Part shown: piece after piece, positions 41,911 through 53,782 of the stretch
How positions within the stretch are numbered: the first letter of the stretch is position 1
Layout: the number at the start of each line of letters is the position of its first letter
DNA from: Lujinxingia vulgaris
Lineage (GTDB): Bacteria; Myxococcota_A; Bradymonadia; Bradymonadales; Bradymonadaceae
Length of the DNA stretch: 64,000 nucleotides
Direction: 5' to 3'
Assembly (NCBI RefSeq): GCF_007997015.1
Contig: NZ_VOSM01000001.1
Span: 434,001-498,000 of the forward strand
Program-made: the position numbers and the translations under genes
Notes under the pieces: generated by a model
The model's input: only the letters and a program-made list of their open reading frames with translations
Told to the model about the DNA's origin: nothing
The model's database searches: none

Positions 41911-42585
41911 TTAGCGGGTCCAGTCTTCGATGGTCCAGCCGCGGCGCTGCGCCTCGCGCCGAAGGCGCGGGTCGGGGTTGACCACCCGGGGGTGCCCGAC
42001 CTCCAGGAGCATGGGCAGGTCGGAGTATGAGTCGGTGTAAAAGTAGGAGGCCTTGAGATCGACGCCGGCCTGCTCGGCCCATTTCGTGGCCCAGAAGACT
42101 TTGCCTGGGCCGTAGCAGATGGGGCGCTCAAAGGTGCCCCGCAGCGCCCCGTCGGCGTCGATGGGAAACTGGTTGGAGAGCCAGGCGTCGAGCTGCCAGT
42201 GGTCCGCGGCAAGTTTGGACATAAAGGGGCTGCTGGCGGTGAGCAGCACCAGGGGGTGGGCCTCAGCGCGGTGACGCTCAAGCGCGGCCTCGGCGCCGGG
42301 CTGCACCGTTTTGAGCACATGATCTTCGAAAAATTGGCGGGTGCGCTCGCGCAGTGATTCGGCGGGCTGGCCGCGGTAGTGGCGTACGGCCTCGGCGAAG
42401 GCCCGCTCCATATCGACCAGCGAGAGGTGGTAGAGCCCCATCCACGCCGACGCCTTCAAGAATTGCAGCGCCGAGATACGCCCCGCCCGCCGCTCATGGC
42501 GCGCGTAGACAAACGCGCTGTTGATGGCGATGAGGGTGCGATCGAGGTCGAAGAAGGCGGCGGGACGCCCGGTGGGTTGGGTCAT
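41911..42585 (-). CDS. HAD-IB-family hydrolase (SerB-like)
   Basis: ATG 42585 begins MTQPTGRPAAFFDLDRTLIA, with motif I DLDRT at residues 13-17. Motif II LLTASSPFM and motif IV FYTDSYSDLPML follow, with a helical cap containing LKASAWMGLYHLSLVD. The protein of about 224 residues belongs to the HAD-IB group that includes phosphoserine phosphatase and PSPase-like lipid phosphatases; substrate is unknown. The longer frame upstream (to 42813) is Pro-rich and overlaps the next gene. It lies just downstream of the SRPBCC gene. Confidence 0.85.
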   Translation of the reverse strand: MTQPTGRPAAFFDLDRTLIAINSAFVYARHERRAGRISALQFLKASAWMGLYHLSLVDMERAFAEAVRHYRGQPAESLRERTRQFFEDHVLKTVQPGAEAALERHRAEAHPLVLLTASSPFMSKLAADHWQLDAWLSNQFPIDADGALRGTFERPICYGPGKVFWATKWAEQAGVDLKASYFYTDSYSDLPMLLEVGHPRVVNPDPRLRREAQRRGWTIEDWTR

Positions 42586-42607
42586 GAGGATGAACCGGTT
42601 CAGAGTC

Positions 42608-43354
42608 TCAGTGCAGGGTGGAAGAGGCTGCTTCCACCCGGTCGGGGATGCCAGCTTCGAGGACTTCGCGAATCCTGGCAAGTTCGCCGGCGGGTGAGAG
42701 TGGCCCCATACGGCCGAGCAGCTCGACCAGGCGCGCGCCGGGTTTTCCGCCCGGGGCGAGTACGCGCAGGTGAAGGTCCACCTCGGTGGCTGCGCCTCCT
42801 TCGACGGGCGCAAAGCTCACCCAGCCTTCGTGAAAGAGGTCGGAGGGCTCCACCGCGCGCCATACCAGGAGACGCTCGGGCTGATCGTCAATGATCTCAA
42901 CCTCACTCTTCACCACCACCTCGCCGGGGCCTTTAAAGCTCCAGATGGAGCGCTCGTCGTCGATGCGGTCGATGTCGTGGATGCGCGGCAGGTAGATGGC
43001 CAGGTTTTCGACCTCTCGCCAGAAGGCGTAGACTTCGGCCGGAGCGCGGTTGATGGTGATGGCGCGGTGGATCGGCGCCATCTCGCGGGCAGCGGTGTGC
43101 AGCAGGCGGCGATGCCAGCCTTTTTCAAAGAGCTGCTCATCGCGGGCCGCCCGGTAGGCCACGCCGACGCCGATGCCGGTTAAGAAGTAGCCAAAAAATC
43201 CGCGGCGCTTGAGCCCGTAAGCGCTCAGCAGCGCGCCGGCGATGAGCGGCAGGGGGTTGATGGCCTCCAGGCCGGCGCCGCTGCGCGCGCCCGGCTCGCG
43301 GCTCAGGGCGTTGAGCGCCATCACGGTGTCGGAGCGTTGGTCGCGGGAGCTCAT
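42608..43354 (-). CDS. SRPBCC-family protein with N-terminal membrane segments
   Basis: The 248-residue protein has an N-terminal DUF2892-like hydrophobic part (NPLPLIAGALLSAYGLKRRG, GYFLTGIGVGVAY) and a C-terminal polyketide-cyclase/START-like domain from about residue 90 (RAITINRAPAEVYAFWREVE, SFKGPGEVVVKSEVEIID). Such domains bind hydrophobic ligands. No catalytic residue is known for this type. It is cotranscribed with the HAD-IB gene, 23 bp downstream. Confidence 0.78.
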   Translation of the reverse strand: MSSRDQRSDTVMALNALSREPGARSGAGLEAINPLPLIAGALLSAYGLKRRGFFGYFLTGIGVGVAYRAARDEQLFEKGWHRRLLHTAAREMAPIHRAITINRAPAEVYAFWREVENLAIYLPRIHDIDRIDDERSIWSFKGPGEVVVKSEVEIIDDQPERLLVWRAVEPSDLFHEGWVSFAPVEGGAATEVDLHLRVLAPGGKPGARLVELLGRMGPLSPAGELARIREVLEAGIPDRVEAASSTLH

Positions 43355-43592
43355 AGACGAACCTCGGAAAGGGGAATAGAAGCCGTGCGCTCAGGTTGTG
43401 AGCCGTAGGCCGGCGCTCACGCCAGGCGGCGGCCTGAGATAATGTGTTGTTTTAAAGCCTAAGCACCGGGATCGGGAGGCGCCAGCGCCCAGCGCTTGAC
43501 CCTGCCCCGGCCACCGACTACTAGCAGGGCGGCGTCGGGCAGGCCCTGACGCGCGTGAACGATCTGTGATTTTGAGTCCCCGGAGACCTTCG

Positions 43593-44750
43593 ATGAGCCA
43601 GCGAATCTACCTCGATTGGAATGCCACCGCGCCCGTACTTCCCGAAGTGCGCGAGGCGATGGTGGAGGCGCTCGGTGCGGTGCACGGCAACGCCTCAAGC
43701 ATTCACCGTGAGGGGCAGGCCGCGCGCGCGGTCGTCGAGCGGGCCCGTCGCGCCGTCGCGCGCGCGGTTGGAGCGCCGGCGCAGGCTGTGGTGCTCACCG
43801 CCGGCGCTACCGAGAGCAACAATCAGGTCCTGCGTCAGCACGCCCGCCAGACACCCGATCCTTTTATTGTCTGCACCGCCGTGGAGCATCCCTCGGTGCT
43901 GGAGACGGTGCGCGCGCTCGAAAAAGAAGGCGTGCGCGTGGCGCTGTGGCCCGTCGATACGAAGGGGCGACTTCAAGAGGGCTGGCTCGAGGAGCAACTC
44001 AACGCCGGCGCCACGCTGGTGAGCGTGATGTGGGCGAACAACGAGATCGGTAACATCTACGACGTGGCTGCCATTGGCGAAAAGGTGCAGGCCGCCGGCG
44101 CCACGTTCCACGTCGATGGCACCCAGGCGCTCGGGCGCATCCCGGTGGATTTTTCGTCGAGCCATATCGACTACATGACCCTCTCCTTTCATAAGATGGG
44201 CGGGCCCAAGGGCATCGGCGCCATCGTGACGCGTGAGGGGCTCAAGGTGGAGGCGCTGCTCACCGGCGGGCATCAGGAGCGGGGCCGCCGCCCGGGCACC
44301 GAGAACGTGCCGGCGGCCGCGGGTCTTGAGGCCGCCGCGCGCGCGCTGAGCACGCAGCTCGACGCCTGGCGCGAGGCCCTTGGCGAGCGCCGCCGCATCT
44401 TCATCGACGCGCTGGCATCTCAGATCGAGAATATGGAGCTGCGGGGAGATACCGAACATCAGCTGCTCAACACCCTCAACGTGGCGTTTGACGGGGTCGA
44501 CGGGGAAGATCTGCTCCTTGCCATCGATCTGGAAGGAATCAGCGCGTCGAGTGGTTCCGCCTGCACGGCGGGCTCGCTTGAGCCCAGCCACGTGGTGCTG
44601 GCGATGGGTTTTGATGAGCCCTCCGCGCGGCGTTCGGTGCGCTTGAGCTTCGGGCCGCACACCCCGACCGACGATCTGGAGCGCGCCGCGAGCATCATCG
44701 CGGCGGTGGTGGCGAGGCTTCGCGCCATGGGTGCCAACCCGTCAGTTTAA
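43593..44750 (+). CDS. Cysteine desulfurase
   Basis: A PLP-dependent NifS/IscS-type enzyme: YLDWNATAPV at the start, His99 (VEHPS), the Lys201 Schiff-base residue (SFHKMGGPK) and the sulfur-relay Cys324 (SGSACTAGS). GGAG lies 8 nt before the ATG at 43593. It supplies sulfur; because mnmA follows, its likely role is tRNA s2U formation, though Fe-S assembly is possible. Length of 385 residues fits the family. The 96-bp gap before mnmA contains possible promoter elements, so the two may be separately transcribed. Confidence 0.93.
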   Translation: MSQRIYLDWNATAPVLPEVREAMVEALGAVHGNASSIHREGQAARAVVERARRAVARAVGAPAQAVVLTAGATESNNQVLRQHARQTPDPFIVCTAVEHPSVLETVRALEKEGVRVALWPVDTKGRLQEGWLEEQLNAGATLVSVMWANNEIGNIYDVAAIGEKVQAAGATFHVDGTQALGRIPVDFSSSHIDYMTLSFHKMGGPKGIGAIVTREGLKVEALLTGGHQERGRRPGTENVPAAAGLEAAARALSTQLDAWREALGERRRIFIDALASQIENMELRGDTEHQLLNTLNVAFDGVDGEDLLLAIDLEGISASSGSACTAGSLEPSHVVLAMGFDEPSARRSVRLSFGPHTPTDDLERAASIIAAVVARLRAMGANPSV

Positions 44751-44846
44751 CTTTGCTTTTGCACTTTTTTAGCGCAGCGGTTAGCTGTGTCGCCGCGTCA
44801 GGTCGTTGAAGACCTGCGGTGGTGAAGAAAGTTCCAGGACAAGACG

Positions 44847-46013
44847 ATGTCGCAGACGATCACAGACATGCAGAGCTGCTCGGTGGATCAGCGCCCCCCG
44901 AGCCTTGAAGACGCCGATGACATCGCCAGCGCGGTTCAGGACCGCGTGGTGGTGGCGATGAGCGGTGGGGTCGACAGCTCGGTGACCGCCGGCATTCTCG
45001 CTGGCGAGGGCTACGACGCGGTGGGCATCGCGATGCGCCTCTACTCCACGCCGCAGGAGTCCTACACCAAGAGCTGCTGCTCGCCAGACGATCTTTTCGA
45101 TGCGCGCACGGTGGCCGACTCGCTGTCGATCCCCTTTTACGTGGCCAACTACGAAGATGCGTTTCGCGAGCGGGTGATCGAGTACTTTGTCTCGGAGTAC
45201 CGCCGCGGCCGCACGCCCAACCCCTGCGTGGCGTGCAACGACCACCTGAAGTTCGACATCCTGCTGCAGCGATCGCTGGCGCTCGGGGCGAGCTACCTGG
45301 CGACGGGGCATTTCGCGCGGATCGATCGGAGCGGGGATGTGCCGAAGTTGTTGCGCGGGGTCGATCGTAACAAAGATCAGTCCTACTTCCTCTTCGGGCT
45401 TCCGCGCGAAGCGCTCGGGCGCATCCTCTTCCCGCTGGGCGGCATGACCAAAGATGAGGTCCGCGACATCGCCCGCACCATGGGGCTGGAGACGGCCGAG
45501 AAGGCCGAGAGCCAGGAGATCTGCTTTGTGGGCGGGGGCGACTACAAGGCTTTTGTGGCCAAACTGCTCTCCGAGCAGGAGCGCACCCCGGGTCGCATTG
45601 TGACGACGTCTGGCGAGGTGCTCGGTGAGCATGACGGCATCCATAACTTCACCGTGGGGCAGCGTCGCGGGCTGGGGCTGAGCTACCACGAGCCGCTTTA
45701 TGTGAAGGCGATTCGCCCCGAAGACGGCACGGTGGTGGTCGGTGGTCGCGATGAGCTGGCCGCCCGCGGGCTTGTGGCCGAGCGCTGCAACTGGCTCTCC
45801 TTTGATCGCCCCAACGGGCCGATTGAATGCCAGGTGAAGATCCGCTACGCCGGTGAGCCGGTGCCCTGCCTTTTGACGGTGGGCGCCGACCCGACCACGG
45901 CATTTGTGGAATTTGAAGAAACGCAGCGCGCGGTCACACCCGGGCAGGCGGCGGTCTTCTACCAGGGCGAAGAGGTCCTGGGTGGGGGCTGGATCGAAGA
46001 GCCCCGGAGCTAA
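44847..46013 (+). CDS. mnmA: tRNA-specific 2-thiouridylase
   Basis: The PP-loop motif AMSGGVDSS near residue 35 and the two catalytic Cys residues, in RRGRTPNPCVACND and QEICFVGGGDY, identify MnmA, which thiolates U34 of Lys/Glu/Gln tRNAs. At 388 residues it is of family length, with a short N-terminal extension before the PP-loop. AGGAC precedes the ATG by about 7 nt. It is followed 2 bp later by rnc, so an operon is likely. Confidence 0.95.
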   Translation: MSQTITDMQSCSVDQRPPSLEDADDIASAVQDRVVVAMSGGVDSSVTAGILAGEGYDAVGIAMRLYSTPQESYTKSCCSPDDLFDARTVADSLSIPFYVANYEDAFRERVIEYFVSEYRRGRTPNPCVACNDHLKFDILLQRSLALGASYLATGHFARIDRSGDVPKLLRGVDRNKDQSYFLFGLPREALGRILFPLGGMTKDEVRDIARTMGLETAEKAESQEICFVGGGDYKAFVAKLLSEQERTPGRIVTTSGEVLGEHDGIHNFTVGQRRGLGLSYHEPLYVKAIRPEDGTVVVGGRDELAARGLVAERCNWLSFDRPNGPIECQVKIRYAGEPVPCLLTVGADPTTAFVEFEETQRAVTPGQAAVFYQGEEVLGGGWIEEPRS

Positions 46014-46015
46014 AG

Positions 46016-46843
46016 ATGGGCGCGATGAAGCACAAACGCGACGAGCTTCAATACGAGCACCGCGAGGACCTCGAGACGCTAGAGGAGGCGCTGGGCTACA
46101 GCTTTGAGCGGCGCGAGCTTCTGGAGCGCGCGCTCACGCACCGCTCCTACGTCAATGAGACCGCTGGAGTTCAGGGCGATAATCAGCGCCTGGAGTTTCT
46201 GGGGGATGCGGTGCTCGGCCTTGTGATCGCGCATCTTCTTTTTGAAGACGATCGCCAGGCGGCCGAGGGCGCGCTTTCCAGCCGCCAATCCGATCTGGTG
46301 TGTGAGGCGGCGCTGGTGCAGCGCGCCGATGCGCTCTCCCTTGGTGAGCATCTTCGTCTGGGCCGCGGTGAAGTCCTCACCGGCGGTCGCAAGAAACCGG
46401 GACTTCTGGCCGATGCCTACGAAGCGATCCTGGCGGCGGTTTACCTCGATGGTGGGTTTGATGCGGCGCGCGACGTGATCGCGCGTCAGCACGGACGGCT
46501 TATCACCGTGGGCGTCCTTACCCAGCCGCTTGCGACGATGGTCGGGGAGGGCGCTCAGAAATCTCCCACCGACTTCAAGAGTTACTTGCAGCGAGAGGTG
46601 CAACGCCAGTGCGAGGAACACCCGCGCTACCTCATCGTGGCCGAGGATGGCCCCGACCACGCCCGCACTTTTGTGGCCGAGGTTCACGTGGATCACATCG
46701 CGCTGGGGCGTGGCCAGGGCCAGTCCAAGAAACAGGCCCAGCAGGAGGCCGCGCGCCAGGCCATCGATCGTCTGGAAGCCGCCGGCGGTGATTTGTCGCA
46801 GCTCAAGCTCGCTGCGTTGCCCCCGGAAGGCAGCGCAGGGTAA
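46016..46843 (+). CDS. rnc: Ribonuclease III
   Basis: The RNase III signature NQRLEFLGDAVL (residues 56-67) with catalytic acidic residues and the second cluster DAYEAILAAVYLDGG are present. A double-stranded-RNA-binding domain follows from about residue 180 (DFKSYLQREVQRQCEEHP...SKKQAQQEAARQAID). It processes rRNA and other structured RNAs. The ATG is 2 bp after the mnmA stop. Confidence 0.95.
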   Translation: MGAMKHKRDELQYEHREDLETLEEALGYSFERRELLERALTHRSYVNETAGVQGDNQRLEFLGDAVLGLVIAHLLFEDDRQAAEGALSSRQSDLVCEAALVQRADALSLGEHLRLGRGEVLTGGRKKPGLLADAYEAILAAVYLDGGFDAARDVIARQHGRLITVGVLTQPLATMVGEGAQKSPTDFKSYLQREVQRQCEEHPRYLIVAEDGPDHARTFVAEVHVDHIALGRGQGQSKKQAQQEAARQAIDRLEAAGGDLSQLKLAALPPEGSAG

Positions 46844-46945
46844 AACGCCGGGGTAAGGGCGCGGCTGAGCGCCTCGCCATCTTCACCTTCTACAGCTCGC
46901 CAGGAGCTACCTGGCAGTGGTCAACGTCACCACAGTGAGGACCCT

Positions 46946-47179
46946 ATGTTTGGTCTCGGAACCACCGAACTTCTTATCATCGCCTTTATCCTCGTGCTGA
47001 TCTTCGGCCTGGGCAAACTTCCCCACGCCGCCAAGCAGCTGGGCCTGGGCGTAAAGAACTTCCAGGACTCGGTGCGCGGCAAAGACGAGGAGCAGGCATC
47101 GATTGAAGATAAGTCGGCCGAGCGCGCCACCCGCGACGCCGCGGTGACCAGCGATGAGCGCGTCGACACCAAAGCCTGA
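46946..47179 (+). CDS. tatA: Sec-independent protein translocase subunit TatA/E
   Basis: A 77-residue protein: MFGLGTTELLIIAFILVLIF, then GLGKLPHAAKQLGLGVKNFQ, the TM helix and amphipathic helix of TatA, and an acidic tail. No tatB or tatC lies in the window. Several candidate proteins in this window could use the Tat route, but none shows a clear twin-arginine signal. Confidence 0.9.
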   Translation: MFGLGTTELLIIAFILVLIFGLGKLPHAAKQLGLGVKNFQDSVRGKDEEQASIEDKSAERATRDAAVTSDERVDTKA

Positions 47180-47193
47180 GCCGAGGACGACCG

Positions 47194-48093
47194 ATGCCGG
47201 TCATGAGCATGACGGGGTTTGGGGCGGCGCAGCTTGAGCTTCACGGGCGCAGCGTGCGTGTGGAGTGCAAGAGCGTGAACCACCGCACGCTTGAGGTGCG
47301 CGTGCACGCCGCCCGTGAGCTGCGCTGGCTGGAGCCCCACGTGCTGCGCGCGGCCCGCGCGCGCCTGGGCCGCGGGCGCGTCGATGTGCGCCTGGAGCTC
47401 GGCGCGGCTGTGGAGCGTCAGGGCGGCTTTGACGCCATCGACGCCGCGCGTTTTGACGAGGTCGCCGGCAGGCTGCGCGAGCTCAGTGAGGCCAGCCTGG
47501 GCTCCGGCACCGTGACGCTCTCCGATGTGCTGGCCTATCGAAGCCATTTTGAGCGCGACGACGCCGAGCGTTTTGATGAGAGCGCGCTCGACGCGCTGCT
47601 CCCTGCGGTGGAGCAGGCCCTGGATCGACTTCAGGCTGCGCGCCGCAGCGAGGGGGCGGGCATTGATGATGACCTGCGCGGCCATCTTCGTGACCTGGGC
47701 GCCCGCATTGAGCAGGTTGACGCCCTCGATGAGGACGAGCGCCCTGCCTACCGAAGCCGCATTGAGACCCGACTTCGCCAGGCCGTCAGCGACTTTGGTG
47801 TGGGCCAGCTCGATGAGGAGCGGCTCGCCCAGGAGCTGGCCTATGTGGCCGAGCGCGGCGACATCTCCGAGGAGCTGCAGCGTGCGCGCTCGCATGTGGA
47901 GCGTCTCGGGCAGGTGCTCGATGAGGCTGGCGAGGATGGCGTGGGCAAGAAAATCGACTTCTACCTCCAGGAGCTCATCCGCGAGGTCAACACCATGGGC
48001 TCCAAGGGCCACCTGGCCGCGCAGAGCGACCTTGTGGTGGAGATGAAGAGCATCATCGAGAAGATGCGCGAGCAGAGCGCCAACGTGGCGTAA
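47194..48093 (+). CDS. YicC-family endoribonuclease
   Basis: Starts MSMTGFGAAQLELHG, with KSVNHRTLEVRVHAA in the N-terminal domain and the DUF1732 C-terminal domain (GKKIDFYLQELIREVNTMGS). At 299 residues it matches YicC, which acts in RNA decay. The gene sits 14 bp after tatA and just upstream of gmk, its usual partner. Confidence 0.88.
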   Translation: MPVMSMTGFGAAQLELHGRSVRVECKSVNHRTLEVRVHAARELRWLEPHVLRAARARLGRGRVDVRLELGAAVERQGGFDAIDAARFDEVAGRLRELSEASLGSGTVTLSDVLAYRSHFERDDAERFDESALDALLPAVEQALDRLQAARRSEGAGIDDDLRGHLRDLGARIEQVDALDEDERPAYRSRIETRLRQAVSDFGVGQLDEERLAQELAYVAERGDISEELQRARSHVERLGQVLDEAGEDGVGKKIDFYLQELIREVNTMGSKGHLAAQSDLVVEMKSIIEKMREQSANVA

Positions 48094-48147
48094 GCCGCCG
48101 CTGTGGCACCCGACGTTTTACGATTCACGTAGTAGAAGGACTCAAAG

Positions 48148-48759
48148 ATGGCCGAGCAGGGCGTGTTGCTGATCGTATGTGGACCTTCCGGCGTGGGAAA
48201 GACCAGCCTGTGCCGGGCGCTGCTGGAGGCGCGTCCGCGGCTTACGCCCAGCGTCAGCTACACCACCCGCGCGCGCCGCGGCCAGGAGGTCGACGGTCAG
48301 GCCTACCACTTTGTGGATGTGCCCACCTTTGAAGCCATGATCGAGCGCGAGGAGTTTGCCGAGTGGGCCAAGGTACACGGCAACTACTACGGCACCTCAT
48401 CGAAGGTGATTGAGGCGGCCTGGGCCCAGGGGCGAGATGTGCTCTTTGATATTGATTACCAGGGGGCGCGCCAGCTGAAGGAGCGCTACCCGCACGCCAC
48501 CACCGTGCTGGTCGCGCCGCCGGATATGGCGACCCTGGAAGGACGACTTCGGGGCCGGGGCACCGACGCCGAAGAGGTGATCGAGCGACGCCTCAAGGCG
48601 GCGCGTCACGAGCTCAATCAGCATGAGCTTTTTGAGTTTTTGCTGGAAAACCGCGACTTCGACGCGGCGCTCGGGGCGCTCAGCGCCATCTACGATTCGG
48701 CGCGCCATGCCCGCGCGATGAAGGTGGACTGGCTCAATGCGCTGCTCAAAGAGAGCTGA
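48148..48759 (+). CDS. gmk: Guanylate kinase
   Basis: The P-loop CGPSGVGKTSLCR, SYTTRARRGQEVDG (nucleotide binding) and FDIDYQGARQLKE are diagnostic. It phosphorylates GMP to GDP. The length of 203 residues is normal. It ends the run cysteine desulfurase - mnmA - rnc - tatA - yicC - gmk, with a terminator following. Confidence 0.95.
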   Translation: MAEQGVLLIVCGPSGVGKTSLCRALLEARPRLTPSVSYTTRARRGQEVDGQAYHFVDVPTFEAMIEREEFAEWAKVHGNYYGTSSKVIEAAWAQGRDVLFDIDYQGARQLKERYPHATTVLVAPPDMATLEGRLRGRGTDAEEVIERRLKAARHELNQHELFEFLLENRDFDAALGALSAIYDSARHARAMKVDWLNALLKES

Positions 48760-48779
48760 GCAAACACGCGTTTATCTGC

Positions 48780-48826
48780 AAAAAAAGAGGCCGCCGGCGC
48801 ATCAAGCGTCGGCGGCCTCATTGGTT
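48780..48826. terminator. Bidirectional terminator after gmk
   Basis: GAGGCCGCCGGCGC (48787-48800) pairs with GCGTCGGCGGCCTC (48806-48819, one G-T pair). An A-run (48780-48786) on the left and TTGGTTTT on the right let it serve both gmk and the minus-strand kinase gene. Confidence 0.8.
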
Positions 48827-48857
48827 TTCAGTACATCTCGTGGCGCGAGTCACGGAC

Positions 48858-52910
<4,053 letters not shown>

Positions 52911-52967
52911 AGGATCGCGCCATCTTCGCGGGGGTGTCTCGGGGGGCCGGTGCGGGCTGTCCGGTGT

Positions 52968-53615
52968 TCAGTCGAGCTTGAGGTTCATCAGGTCGGCGAT
53001 GATCGCCTCGCGCTTCTGGCGTTCTTCGGCGATGAGGTCTTCGACGGTTTTGGAGAGCGCCTCCTCATTGCGGGTGAGCCAGCCGAAGGAGGTGTCCAGG
53101 AAGTCGCCGGAGCCGACCAGGTCGATCTGCCACTGCTCGTCTTCGGTCTGGACCATGACGAACTCCTGCTGTCCACGAGTGACGACCAGGGCGGTGGTAC
53201 CGTCTTCGGAGACGCGGATCTCGCTGACGCCGGAGCCAAAGACGATGGCGTTATCGTCGGGCATCCGGGCCATTGCAAAGACGTGCTCAAAGAGCTCGCG
53301 TCCGTTGCCTACCGTCGCGAGCAACTCGACGCCGGACTGGCTTCGGGCCAGGCGGTGGTCGGTCTGGGGCAGGTAGCTCTCGATGAGCTGGTTCATCTGC
53401 ACCAGGCGATCGTAGCGCTCCTGGAAGTAGGCGCGAGTCTGCGGGTCGAAGCGCTCCCAGACCACGTCGGGCTGACCGGCGAAGAGGGCATCGCGGAAGA
53501 TCGTGTAGGCGTCGCCCGGATCGGTGGGGTCGAGCTCCGAGGAGCAGGCCATCGCACCGAGTGAGAGGGTGAGCGCCAGCAGGGTGACGAGCAGGTTAGA
53601 CGCGAGGCGTTTCAA
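52968..53615 (-). CDS. Lipoprotein of unknown function
   Basis: A TTG start gives the signal MKRLASNLLVTLLALTLSLG and a lipobox ending at LGAMAC. The mature domain of about 190 residues is helical and acidic (VVWERFDPQTRAYFQERYDR, LFEHVFAMARMPD); the middle part, TALVVTRGQQEFVMVQTEDEQWQ, resembles small lipoproteins without catalytic residues. It lies 58 bp upstream of the kinase, so the two may be cotranscribed. The family is not recognised. Confidence 0.65.
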   Translation of the reverse strand: MKRLASNLLVTLLALTLSLGAMACSSELDPTDPGDAYTIFRDALFAGQPDVVWERFDPQTRAYFQERYDRLVQMNQLIESYLPQTDHRLARSQSGVELLATVGNGRELFEHVFAMARMPDDNAIVFGSGVSEIRVSEDGTTALVVTRGQQEFVMVQTEDEQWQIDLVGSGDFLDTSFGWLTRNEEALSKTVEDLIAEERQKREAIIADLMNLKLD

Positions 53616-53782
53616 GAGCAGACACCGAGTGCGAGGAGGGGTACAGGCGGGTGAGCGCAGGGCTCAGCCGGGCTTGCGCTTTGAGGCAATAAGCTGGGGA
53701 GAGTGTAGCCCCCGGGGGAGCGCCATGTAAAGGTGGGCGCCGGGCCAGGAGGCTCCCTCGAAAGGGTTAAGTGAGTGAACGC

